Under the pieces are notes generated by a model. It did no database searches. It was not told the origin of the DNA and worked only from the letters and a program-made list of their open reading frames with translations. A stretch of 64,000 bases of DNA from Saprospiraceae bacterium (GTDB lineage Bacteria; Bacteroidota; Bacteroidia; Chitinophagales; Saprospiraceae): positions 1-64,000 of the forward strand of contig JALHQW010000026.1 in the NCBI GenBank assembly GCA_022841745.1, written 5' to 3'. Shown here one piece after another: positions 1 through 7,980 of the stretch. Position numbers and translations under genes: made by a program. The first letter of the stretch is position 1, and each line of letters starts with the position of its first letter.

Positions 1-181
1 TGCTTTTTCCGTTGTTTTGAGTTGCCATCGGGTATTGCTCGTTTTTTGTTTCGCAACTCAAACATCGCAAGATTCGATGGCTTTCTTTTTTCCGTCACTA
101 CAATCCGTTATAGTCAGCATTTTTCAAAGCTATCTGGCTTGCAATAGGTCAGTTATCAATTTTAAGTGCGACTATTTTAAA

Positions 182-201
182 TTTTTAGATTAGTCTAAAA
201 A
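182..201. promoter_or_regulatory. DtxR/IdeR-type metalloregulator operator
   Basis: A 20-bp interrupted palindrome with 8-bp perfect arms (TTTTTAGA and TCTAAAAA) around a TTAG centre. The core TTAGATTAGTCTAA matches 12 of 14 positions of the DtxR/IdeR core TTAGGTTAGGCTAA. It lies just upstream of the likely promoter of the TonB-dependent receptor gene, where a metal-bound repressor could block RNA polymerase. The match is seen; regulation by iron or manganese is inferred. Confidence 0.6.
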
Positions 202-225
202 TATTTTACTGTGACAATAATTTTA

Positions 226-233
226 TATTTTTG
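226..233 (+). promoter_or_regulatory. Bacteroidota -7 promoter box
   Basis: TATTTTTG fits the Bacteroidota -7 consensus TANNTTTG exactly and ends 19 bases before the chosen ATG of the TonB receptor gene at 253. It rules out the longer reading that would begin at 211, because that start would lie upstream of transcription initiation. No clear -33 TTTG was found at the usual spacing. Confidence 0.5.
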
Positions 234-252
234 CGCCAGTAAAACCTGTTTC

Positions 253-2535
253 ATGAAAGACCTATTGACCGCATTCCTGTTTTGTACCCTTACCTGTTTT
301 GTTTCACAAGCCCAAGAAGCGCTGCTTGTTGGCCAAGTGGTCAGCAGCGGCCAAGTCGTACCGCTTGCCTATTGCTCCATCATAGGCCAAGGTAAAACGG
401 ACGTGTCCGATGAGCAGGGGCATTTCAGTTTTACCCTTCCAGCGGCGGGGATGTATGAATTGGAGGTAACGAGCCTCGGTTTTTTGCCCTACCGAAAGGA
501 GCTACAACTCATTGAAGGAGCGAACAAATTGGTGGTGGAACTGGAGGAAATGCCATTCGACCTCAACATCATCGTCGTTTCGGGCACCCGTACCGACCGC
601 CGCAGGTTGGACAGCCCCGTTGCTGTGAACGTGCTGACGGAAAACACCTTTCAAGTCACCCAGTCCAATACGCTATCCGAGGGGCTTTGCTTCCAGCCGG
701 GCCTGCGCATGGAAACCGACTGCCAGACCTGCAACTATACTCAATTGAGAATGAACGGATTGGGCGGCAGTTACAGCCAGATTCTAATTGACAACCGTCC
801 CGTGTTCACCCCGCTTATGAGCCTGTACAGTTTGGAGCAAATACCCGCTTCGCAAATTGAGCGGGTGGAAGTGGTGAAGGGTGGTGGTTCCGTGCTGTAC
901 GGGGCCAATGCCATTGCTGGCACGGTGAACGTTTTGACCAAAATGCCCTCGCAAAACGAGTGGTCGCTCAGTGGCAACTCGGCACTGGTAGGCGGCGAAG
1001 CGACCGACCATTTCCTAAACGCCAATACCTCCATCATCAATGAAGGCAAGACAGCGGGCATCAGCCTCTTTTCCTCGCACCGCAACCGGGAGCCGTTCGA
1101 TGCCAATGGCGACGGTTTTTCGGAGATGCCGCAGCTTCGCAACAGCTCGCTCGGTTTCAAGACCCAGCTTCGCCCCAACGAGCAGCACCGGCTGTTGCTG
1201 AATGGCTGGAGCATCAATGAGTTCAGGCGGGGCGGCAATGCCTTTGACCTGCCTTCCGACCGTGCCGACCAATCGGAAGAGCGCCTCCAGCAGGTTTGGG
1301 TGGGCGGGGCAGACTACCGTTTTTCCCCAAAAAACAAGCCCTGGAACCTGAGCGCCTACCTCTCTGCCCAAAAGACCGACCGCCGCCACTACACGGGCAT
1401 TGACCAAGCTGACGGTTGGGGCACCACTGACAGCAAGACCTGGATTGGGGGCCTTCAATACAACCACAACTTGAAATATTGGCAGGGTGCCAACTCGCTC
1501 ACGCTCGGCATCGAGCACCAGCACGACGATACTTTCGATGAAATAGCGACCTACAACTACCGCATTGACCAAGTGACCGACCTCACGGGGTTGTTCCTGC
1601 AAAGCGACTGGGACATCTTACCGAAGTTCACCTTACTGTCGGGTGTTCGGATGAACAAGCATAATTTTCTCGATAAAATCGTGGCGACGCCCCGACTCAG
1701 CGCCTTGTTAAAACCCTTGGATAACCTGCAATTGCGGGCCGCTTGGGCGCAGGGCTTCAAGCCGCCTCAGGCTTTTGAGGCCGATATGCACATTGCCTTT
1801 GCGGGCGGCGGGGTATCCGTCATTCAGGTCTCGCCCGACCTACGGCAAGAGACTTCCAACAGCTATACCTTCTCACTGGATTTCAACCGACCCTCTGCAA
1901 AGTACATTTATGGGTTTACCTTGGATGCCTTCCATAACCGATTGCTGGACGCTTTTGTGCTGGAGGAAAATGGCACGGATGCCGCTGGCAATATCCTTTT
2001 GCTGCGCAAAAATGGCGGCAATTCCACGGTGAAGGGCCTGACCTTGGAGGGTCGTTTCAACTACGACCAAAAACTGCAATTGGAGACTGGCTTCACCGTG
2101 CAAGCTGCCCGCTTCGACGACCCCATAGCGTGGTCGGCGGAGGTGCCTGGTACACGAAGCTACCTTCGCACCCCGAATAAGTACGGCTTTTTCACCTTGC
2201 TTTTTTTGCCCGAAAATAAATTGAACGGCTCATTGTCAGGGGTTTACACGGGCAGCATGAAGGTGCCTCATTTTGGCGGAGCACCCGGCGTACCGCAGGA
2301 TGTGCTGTTCACCTCCCCTGATTTTATGGAGCTAAACTGCAAGCTGAACTACCGCCTCCACCTGCACGGGACGGAAACGGACTTGGAGTTCTCGGCAGGG
2401 GTTCAGAATATTTTCAACGCCTACCAATCGGATTTTGACTTAGGGAAGAACCGGGACAGCAATTATATTTATGGGCCGGGGAGGCCGAGGACGGTGTTCT
2501 TAGGGGTGAGGTATGGTGGTGCGAAAAAGGAGTGA
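253..2535 (+). CDS. TonB-dependent outer membrane receptor
   Basis: A 760-residue outer membrane receptor for TonB/ExbBD-energised uptake of a scarce substrate. Residues 1-21 form a signal peptide ending near SQA-QE. Residues 23-110 look like the carboxypeptidase-D regulatory-like fold common in Bacteroidota receptors. The plug follows, with CQTCNYTQLRMNGL starting at residue 157 and then the IERVEVVKGGGSVLYG segment, and the rest is the beta barrel. The paired-Cys plug motif belongs to a receptor subgroup seen in many Bacteroidota; its substrate cannot be read here. The ATG at 253 is chosen because a -7 box lies at 226 and the hydrophobic leader begins there. A DtxR-like operator upstream points to a metal or metal chelate as cargo, which is inference. 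Confidence 0.9.
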   Translation: MKDLLTAFLFCTLTCFVSQAQEALLVGQVVSSGQVVPLAYCSIIGQGKTDVSDEQGHFSFTLPAAGMYELEVTSLGFLPYRKELQLIEGANKLVVELEEMPFDLNIIVVSGTRTDRRRLDSPVAVNVLTENTFQVTQSNTLSEGLCFQPGLRMETDCQTCNYTQLRMNGLGGSYSQILIDNRPVFTPLMSLYSLEQIPASQIERVEVVKGGGSVLYGANAIAGTVNVLTKMPSQNEWSLSGNSALVGGEATDHFLNANTSIINEGKTAGISLFSSHRNREPFDANGDGFSEMPQLRNSSLGFKTQLRPNEQHRLLLNGWSINEFRRGGNAFDLPSDRADQSEERLQQVWVGGADYRFSPKNKPWNLSAYLSAQKTDRRHYTGIDQADGWGTTDSKTWIGGLQYNHNLKYWQGANSLTLGIEHQHDDTFDEIATYNYRIDQVTDLTGLFLQSDWDILPKFTLLSGVRMNKHNFLDKIVATPRLSALLKPLDNLQLRAAWAQGFKPPQAFEADMHIAFAGGGVSVIQVSPDLRQETSNSYTFSLDFNRPSAKYIYGFTLDAFHNRLLDAFVLEENGTDAAGNILLLRKNGGNSTVKGLTLEGRFNYDQKLQLETGFTVQAARFDDPIAWSAEVPGTRSYLRTPNKYGFFTLLFLPENKLNGSLSGVYTGSMKVPHFGGAPGVPQDVLFTSPDFMELNCKLNYRLHLHGTETDLEFSAGVQNIFNAYQSDFDLGKNRDSNYIYGPGRPRTVFLGVRYGGAKKE

Positions 2536-2558
2536 AATTCACAATTGACAACCTCCTT

Positions 2559-2936
2559 TTATTTCAATTGCATCTTTGCCACTTTGGGGTCAACGTTTAC
2601 GGTATCATGTTCAAAATCCAATTTGATGCGCCATTTTTGCATGGTTGCTGCACCAATAACTGCTTCTTCGCTAAGGCTCGGAACCACCAAAAATTCATCT
2701 GAAAGCAAAACGTCGTTGAGGTAGAAGTCAAGCGTGATACGTTCCTTTATTTCGATGTAATGGCCTTCAGCGGCAGTAGCAACAGACCGGGGTCGGCCTA
2801 ATTTTGAGGGTTTACCAAGTTTCCCTACAAAATCAGGATTTATGCATGAGAGATTAGCCCCACTATCAAAAAGAGATAATAGATGTGCCTCTCCTTTGGA
2901 GCCTACATATAGCAATGGCAATTTAATGACTGACAT
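2559..2936 (-). CDS. Retropepsin-like aspartic protease, single domain
   Basis: A 125-residue protein whose FDSGANLSCI stretch (Asp24-Ser-Gly-Ala27) matches the D[ST]GA active-site signature of clan AA aspartic proteases. A later hydrophobic-hydrophobic-Gly element, AVIGAATMQKW, corresponds to the second conserved strand of the fold. Enzymes of this size work as homodimers, each chain giving one catalytic Asp. There is no signal peptide, so it is probably cytoplasmic. It stands alone, convergent with the TonB receptor gene, so the context gives no substrate. Small retropepsin-like proteins are common in Bacteroidota and mostly uncharacterised. Confidence 0.75.
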   Translation of the reverse strand: MSVIKLPLLYVGSKGEAHLLSLFDSGANLSCINPDFVGKLGKPSKLGRPRSVATAAEGHYIEIKERITLDFYLNDVLLSDEFLVVPSLSEEAVIGAATMQKWRIKLDFEHDTVNVDPKVAKMQLK

Positions 2937-2971
2937 TTTCTCGATTTTTCACCAAAAATAATAGTTTCCTG

Positions 2972-4309
2972 TCAAATTCCATACTCTTCAATCTTCCGAT
3001 ACAACGTCGCCAATCCAATTCCCAACAGCTCCGCCGACTTCGTCTTGTTGCCGTTTGTATGGGCCAGCACCTTTCGGATGTGCAGCTTCTCTATTTCCGC
3101 CAGTTTCATCAAATCCAATTGGTTACCAGACTCGGTGTATTGGAAGTCGTAGGGCAGGCAATCGAGGGTGAGGTCGGGGCCGGAGGCGAGGATGACGGCC
3201 CGCTCGATGACGTTTTTCAACTCCCGGATATTCCCCTTCCAGGGATGGTTGGTCAGTGCCTTTAAAAAGCCCTCCTCCATGCCGAGCGGCTTGCTGCCCA
3301 TTTTGGCGGTGAACATTTTGATGAAATACTCAGCCAGTAGCTTTATGTCACCCTGCCGCTCCGCCAATGAAGGCAGCCGGATATTGAACACGGAAAGACG
3401 GTAATAAAGGTCGAGCCGGAAATTGCCCTTGTCGCTTTCTGTTTGCAAGTCACGGTTGGTGGCGGCAATGATGCGTACGTCCACATGGGTTTCCTTCGTT
3501 TCGCCGACCCGCATGAAGCTGCCAGTTTCGAGCACCCGTAATAGTTTGGCTTGTAGGATGAGGTCCATTTCCCCGATTTCATCCAAGAAGATGGTGCCAC
3601 CGTTGGCTTCCTCGAAAAGGCCGATTTTATCCTTGATGGCCCCTGTGAACGAGCCAGCCTTGTGGCCGAACATCTCGCTCTCTAAAAGATCCTTTCCGAG
3701 TGCGCTGCAATTGATGGCCACAAACGGCTTGGCACTGCGCACACTGGCCCCATGTATGGCTTGCGCAAAAACCTCCTTGCCTGTGCCCGTCTCGCCCGTG
3801 AGCAGGACGGTGGTGCTGGTGGCTGCCACCTTCTTCGCCATTTCAATGGCATGGTGCATGGGCTTTGATTGGCCAACTACCTTGCTGAAGCTGTGCCGTT
3901 TGCTGTTCGCACTGATGTCGGCAGCTTTTGCCTCGAATTGTTTAAGGGCTTTTTCAACCGCCTTGCTTAGCAGGGGAATTATTTTGTGGTTGTCGTCGCC
4001 CTTGGTGATATAATCGAAGGCCCCGGCTTTGATGGCCGTCACACTGTCGGGTATGGCACCAAAGGCAGTGAGCAGGATGACCTCGCTCTGCGGGCTGATG
4101 GCCTTGATTTTGGGCACCATTTCCACCCCATTGGCATCGGGCAACTTCACGTCGCAGATGACGGCATGGATTTTTTCCTGTTGCAGTAGTTTAAGCCCCT
4201 TCGTGCCGTTCTCTGCTTGGAACACCTCGTAGCCTTCCAGCCTGATGATTCTGCTCAACAAGCTGCGTATGTCGTTTTCATCGTCTATAATGAGGATATT
4301 TGCTTTCAT
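2972..4309 (-). CDS. Sigma-54-dependent response regulator (NtrC/AtoC family)
   Basis: A 445-residue regulator with the standard three parts. The N-terminal receiver has acidic residues IIDDEND and phosphoacceptor Asp53 (VICDVKLPD). The AAA+ sigma-54 activation domain has Walker A GETGTGKE, the sigma-54 contact loop as AGSFTGA (Ser in place of the first Ala of GAFTGA) and Walker B GTIFLDEIGEM. A C-terminal Fis-type helix-turn-helix ends NKTKSAELLGIGLATLYRKIEEYGI, from which only the NKTKSAELLG helix need be checked. The start MKANILIID at 4309 is chosen because the longer reading would run through the hairpin at 4330-4366. It should activate RpoN promoters after phosphorylation. No partner kinase is adjacent and the target genes are not evident. 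Confidence 0.9.
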   Translation of the reverse strand: MKANILIIDDENDIRSLLSRIIRLEGYEVFQAENGTKGLKLLQQEKIHAVICDVKLPDANGVEMVPKIKAISPQSEVILLTAFGAIPDSVTAIKAGAFDYITKGDDNHKIIPLLSKAVEKALKQFEAKAADISANSKRHSFSKVVGQSKPMHHAIEMAKKVAATSTTVLLTGETGTGKEVFAQAIHGASVRSAKPFVAINCSALGKDLLESEMFGHKAGSFTGAIKDKIGLFEEANGGTIFLDEIGEMDLILQAKLLRVLETGSFMRVGETKETHVDVRIIAATNRDLQTESDKGNFRLDLYYRLSVFNIRLPSLAERQGDIKLLAEYFIKMFTAKMGSKPLGMEEGFLKALTNHPWKGNIRELKNVIERAVILASGPDLTLDCLPYDFQYTESGNQLDLMKLAEIEKLHIRKVLAHTNGNKTKSAELLGIGLATLYRKIEEYGI

Positions 4310-4329
4310 CGGTAGCAAATGTAGAAAAC

Positions 4330-4366
4330 AAAAAGAGGCTATGGTGAAATGCCATAGCCTCTTTTT
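4330..4366 (-). terminator. Rho-independent terminator
   Basis: A 15-bp perfect stem (4330-4344 with 4352-4366, 7-base loop) containing AGAGGCTATGG and its complement, with T-rich sequence following on the minus strand. It sits right after the stop codon of the gliding-motility C-terminal protein gene, so it ends that minus-strand transcript before the response regulator gene. Confidence 0.85.
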
Positions 4367-4381
4367 TGTAGACATTGATTA

Positions 4382-7186
4382 TCAGCGTATTATATCAATA
4401 TAGCCCCTCAACAAATTTGGTGAAGGCTCAATCCCCGTCACCCGTTGCTCAAAGACCCTACAAGTATAATAATAGGTGCCATCCGCCAATTCCTTCCCCT
4501 TTAGGTTCTTGCCATCCCAATTGATGTTGGGGTCCGTCGAAGTAAAGACGAGTTCGCCCCAGCGATTGAACACTTTTAGGTCTATGCGCTCAACAAAACA
4601 GTAAGGATAAGGGATGAACATTTCATTCTTGCCGTCGTCGTTGGGGGTGAAGGCATTGGGCAGGGTATAGAATGGGCAGTTGTCGGCACAGATGACGTTG
4701 CTCAAGGGGCTTTCGTTCAGGAAGGTATCCAAAGCCGTGATTGCGTAGCAACCGACCAAGCCTTCCAGCTTTGTGCGAGCATGGAAATAGGTGGTGTCGC
4801 CGGATTGGTCTATTTCATAGAGCAATTCAAACGTTTCTGACTCGTTGGGCTTGAAGTAAACCCGGTAACTCACCACGTCATCAGTTTCGGAGCAAATGCT
4901 CATCGGGTTGTTCCATTTCAGGTCGTTGCCAAGGTTATCCGCCTCTTGGCACGATTCGCCAGTGTTGCAAATATTGCTCAATTCTACGATGGGCGGGCAG
5001 GGCGCCACATTGTCAATAGGGGTTGAGCACTCCTCCTGTGAAAGATTGAACAACGGCGACGGAATGCCTATTATGTTGTAGGTCCCTTCCGACTGCACAT
5101 AGTAGCAGTATTCCCGGCCATTTAAAAGTCCTGTGTCCACATAGACACTGTCGGTGGTGGTGTCTATTTGGTCCCATGCCGTACCATTTTGTCGGAACAC
5201 CGTGAAACTGGTGTTCGTCCAAGGCACATTGTACAAGAACGAGAGTGTGTTGCGGTTGTCAGTAGGCGCTATTTGCAACCAGACCGAGGAGGCGCTCGGC
5301 GAGTTCCCAACAGGTTGGCTTTCGTTGTTCACGAAGAAATCAATCTTGTAGGTGTAGGGACTGCCCTTGGTGTCCAGTTCTGGGGCTTGGTCGAGGTACT
5401 GCAATTGGTTCAATTGCCAGAAAGTAGGGCTGTTGAAAGTGGCGATGGTGGTAAAATTCGTGCCATTGATGCCAGGTGCCCGCTTCAGTTCATAGCGATA
5501 AGGGCCTGGGTTCAACAGGGTGTCCAAATCGTTGGCAACTGGCTTGAACCATTTCACCTCGATGGCACCGTTGCTACTTGCCGTTTCCAAAACACTGACG
5601 TTGGTTAGCAGTGGCACGTCCAATTTGAGTTGCATGCAAACCTCCTCAGATGCAAGGCTTTCGACTGCATTGTAGGGGTTGCCGGAATCCGTGCGCCGTG
5701 TGAACACGCCGAGCACCCGGTAGCAATAGGTCCTGCCCCGCTCCACTTCGTTGTCATGGAACACATAGCGGCCGTTCTGTTCGCTGAGCGAATTGCCGAC
5801 TTTGGTGTAGCCTTGCCCCTCAAGCCCTGGCTTGCATTCCACGGGAAAGGGGTTGCTGCCTATCCTTCGCCAAACGGTGAAGGCGAAAAAGAAATCGTCT
5901 GCTGCATCTTCGCAAACGTATGGCTTTTGCCAGGACACGGTGATTCTATCAGCAGTCGGCACGGCTTGCACATCACGGGGTGGGGGCCCTACCACTTTTA
6001 TCTGGACCGCCTTTAGTGTTGCCAGGCCAGTGGTAAGATCATTGGTGTTTATGAAAAAATCGTCTTCGGCCTTGAACACAACGGTATAGGGCAGGTCGGA
6101 AATATGCTCGCATGCCGTCTTCCAACGGAAAGTCTTGGTGACGGGCTGGGGTTCATGTACCGCCGATGGGGCAGGATTTGGGCGCCAGTCTTCGATATTG
6201 TCGGCAGGGCTGATTTCAACACCGAATGGTTGGCCAAGCGCAGAAAGCTTGATTTTATCGCCGGGGTTGGGGTCAATGGCTGTTACCATGAATTCCACCA
6301 CTTCGCCAGCCACGACGCAGAGCGGGACATTCTCAGTGGCAATGACAGGTGCTTTGTTGTCCAAGCAGTCCACTACCAAAATCTGCATGTCCCGCACAAG
6401 GGTGTCAATCGGAACGCCATCACGCCACGAAATGATGATCATAGCGATATTGTATTCACCTGCAATCTGCGGGGTGTTCCAAGTGATGGTGCCATCTTGG
6501 CTATTAATATCGAGGCAGCAGCCGAAGTTGCCTACATTCTGCGGCCAGATATAGTTAGGAACGGGGGAGTTGGGCCCCTGCATCGGCACGATGAGTTCGT
6601 AAGTCAGCAGGTCGCCATCGGGATCCCAGGCACCGGGGTTATGGACAAAGGTTTCGCCCTTGCAGGCATAGTCAATGGGATCTACCGTCAGAATGGGCGA
6701 CCTATTACAACCTTCAAACTGTCCGTTGAACAGGGTGAAGGTTGTTTGCAAATGGAACTTGACGGCATCGGAAGCGGGCGGGTTCACGTTCAGGATAAAC
6801 TCGTTGCGGTTGGGGTCGGTCATTGAGATAGTGTAGCGGCCAGGTCCGTCATAAGTGAATTCAGCTACGTAAATATTGTATTTCACGTCATTTTCCATCG
6901 GTACGCCAATTGGCGGGAAGTTGGGGTCGGGCTGTGCACCATTCTTGCGGGGCACCTGCACACAAGTATTGGCTGCATCACCCCAGCACAGTGTCAGGGT
7001 ATCACGGTCAGCGTTTTCACTGCTTGTCTTGGTAAACGTCCTGATGGTAGCCCTTACGGTATTGCTATTGCAGCCGTTGATTTGTTCCACGATGATTTCC
7101 CCGCCACGGTTGTGCGTGGCAAGCAATTTTACGGAAAAAAGGGGCCAAAAAATCCCCAACAAGATAAGGCGTATGGTCGTTTTCAT
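4382..7186 (-). CDS. Secreted protein with gliding-motility C-terminal (T9SS type B) domain
   Basis: A 934-residue secreted protein. A signal peptide follows MKTTIRLILLGIFWPLF, and the long middle has repeated beta-sandwich segments including fibronectin type III-like stretches (for example PPRDVQAVPTADRITVSWQ). The last about 85 residues are the gliding-motility-associated domain: NAFTPNDDGKNEMF, then FNRWGELVF and a WDGK element, with LADGTYYYT before the end. This is the type B sorting signal of the type IX secretion system, so the protein crosses the outer membrane and is anchored or released outside. The start at 7186 is preferred to the longer reading from 7285 because the signal peptide begins there. 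Adhesion or matrix binding is likely, but no ligand is evident. Confidence 0.85.
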   Translation of the reverse strand: MKTTIRLILLGIFWPLFSVKLLATHNRGGEIIVEQINGCNSNTVRATIRTFTKTSSENADRDTLTLCWGDAANTCVQVPRKNGAQPDPNFPPIGVPMENDVKYNIYVAEFTYDGPGRYTISMTDPNRNEFILNVNPPASDAVKFHLQTTFTLFNGQFEGCNRSPILTVDPIDYACKGETFVHNPGAWDPDGDLLTYELIVPMQGPNSPVPNYIWPQNVGNFGCCLDINSQDGTITWNTPQIAGEYNIAMIIISWRDGVPIDTLVRDMQILVVDCLDNKAPVIATENVPLCVVAGEVVEFMVTAIDPNPGDKIKLSALGQPFGVEISPADNIEDWRPNPAPSAVHEPQPVTKTFRWKTACEHISDLPYTVVFKAEDDFFINTNDLTTGLATLKAVQIKVVGPPPRDVQAVPTADRITVSWQKPYVCEDAADDFFFAFTVWRRIGSNPFPVECKPGLEGQGYTKVGNSLSEQNGRYVFHDNEVERGRTYCYRVLGVFTRRTDSGNPYNAVESLASEEVCMQLKLDVPLLTNVSVLETASSNGAIEVKWFKPVANDLDTLLNPGPYRYELKRAPGINGTNFTTIATFNSPTFWQLNQLQYLDQAPELDTKGSPYTYKIDFFVNNESQPVGNSPSASSVWLQIAPTDNRNTLSFLYNVPWTNTSFTVFRQNGTAWDQIDTTTDSVYVDTGLLNGREYCYYVQSEGTYNIIGIPSPLFNLSQEECSTPIDNVAPCPPIVELSNICNTGESCQEADNLGNDLKWNNPMSICSETDDVVSYRVYFKPNESETFELLYEIDQSGDTTYFHARTKLEGLVGCYAITALDTFLNESPLSNVICADNCPFYTLPNAFTPNDDGKNEMFIPYPYCFVERIDLKVFNRWGELVFTSTDPNINWDGKNLKGKELADGTYYYTCRVFEQRVTGIEPSPNLLRGYIDIIR

Positions 7187-7490
7187 AACAATTTGCTTTG
7201 CGACGGCTTTGCAAGCCAAGATTTTTACGATAAAAATAGGGCAATTTTTGGGAACTGCCACCGATTTTAGCCAATTGGTCAGCAAGCGGCTATTCCAATT
7301 TGCCCGGCATAAGTAACGAAGGCAGCGGTGTCAAGTTTTTCCCCCAAGCATAATTCTATTAAAATTGTTAAGTCATTTGGCAGCCGCTTTATATTGCCCC
7401 AATAAATATTTGTTTTTTCGTAGCGCCCCCACTTTATTTTTTGCCTGATAGGGATTACCTTGCATCATCTTTTAACAAACAAAAAATACT
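7187..7490. other. Divergent intergenic region with putative small-peptide promoter
   Basis: This 304-base stretch separates the minus-strand secreted protein from the plus-strand small-peptide genes and holds no credible gene. A possible Bacteroidota promoter for the peptides is TATTTG at 7407-7412 (-33-like) and TATTTTTTG at 7435-7443. The second resembles TANNTTTG but has one extra spacer base. A start about 7450 would give a leader of some 40 bases. Confidence 0.35.
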
Positions 7491-7664
7491 ATGCTGACAA
7501 ACTTATTGATTCTTGTCCTTTCCTTCTTCGGCCTGAACCAACAATCAGGCTCTTCCGGCAAACCTGCCCCTACTAATAAGCCCGGTACAGAGATTCCTAA
7601 GCCTTCCATTTATGACAACAAAGGCACAGAAAAGCGTTCTGGCGGAGGCTGGGACCTAAATTGA
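7491..7664 (+). CDS. Putative peptide precursor ending in Asn (MccA-like candidate)
   Basis: A 57-residue peptide. It begins MLTNLLILVLSFFGL, a hydrophobic helix or leader, continues with a Ser/Pro/Lys-rich middle (KPAPTNKPGTEIPKPS) and ends RSGGGWDLN. The C-terminal residue is Asn, the residue that MccB-family enzymes adenylate in microcin C-type precursors. It lies 316 bases upstream of a gene for an MccB-like enzyme. A second, related peptide gene follows, sharing MLTN, a KPG[TI][ED][IV]xxPSxxDxKG block and even the leader sequence ACTATGCTGACAAAC, so the pair arose by tandem duplication. The ORF and resemblance are seen; a role as peptide-nucleotide precursor is inference. It could instead be a small membrane peptide of another kind. 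Confidence 0.65.
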   Translation: MLTNLLILVLSFFGLNQQSGSSGKPAPTNKPGTEIPKPSIYDNKGTEKRSGGGWDLN

Positions 7665-7718
7665 GTTAAGAAGAACTTCAAAATCCAGCTTCATTTTTCA
7701 TGAACAAAACAATCTACT

Positions 7719-7856
7719 ATGCTGACAAACATTATCATTGTCGTTTTGGCAGTCATTGTCATTAGTGATGGCACGTTAAACTTCAAGCCGACTAAGAACC
7801 CTAAGCCTGGTATTGATGTTGCGGAGCCATCAAGCTGTGACATGAAAGGTGGCTAA
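7719..7856 (+). CDS. Second small peptide, paralogue truncated before the GGWD motif
   Basis: A 45-residue paralogue of the upstream peptide: MLTNIIIVVLAVIVIS leader, then KPGIDVAEPSSCDMKGG and a TAA stop. Directly after the stop the same frame continues as IRGGWDRR followed by TGA, aligning with RSGGGWDLN of the first peptide. So either a premature stop removed the conserved tail, or the tail was traded for a C-terminal Gly-Gly. Even read through, it would end in Arg rather than Asn. It may be a decayed copy, or a peptide with a different C-terminal chemistry, since E1-like enzymes elsewhere activate Gly-Gly ends. Its stop overlaps an alternative upstream GTG of the enzyme gene. Confidence 0.55.
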   Translation: MLTNIIIVVLAVIVISDGTLNFKPTKNPKPGIDVAEPSSCDMKGG

Positions 7857-7926
7857 ATACGAGGAGGCTGGGATCGCAGATGAATCCAACTTTCCTTTCG
7901 TTGAATTTAGACAGGAACAAAACAAC

Positions 7927-7963
7927 AAGCCGTTTGGGGCATTGCCTCCAAACGGCTTTTTTT
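7927..7963 (+). terminator. Intrinsic terminator between peptide genes and MccB-like gene
   Basis: An 11-bp perfect stem (7927-7937 AAGCCGTTTGG with 7948-7958) followed by a T7 run. It lies after the two peptide genes and only 17 bases before the ATG of the MccB-like gene, so peptide transcripts should mostly stop here, with limited read-through into the enzyme gene. It also argues that the enzyme starts at 7981 and not at the upstream GTG at 7849. Confidence 0.85.
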
Positions 7964-7980
7964 GTGCCAAATTTCAAACC

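Noticed and set aside
7845-7853. C-terminal Gly-Gly of peptide 2 as a ubiquitin-like tail
   Set aside because: The peptide is too short and not ubiquitin-folded, and GGWD continues in frame after the stop, so the Gly-Gly may be an accident of truncation.
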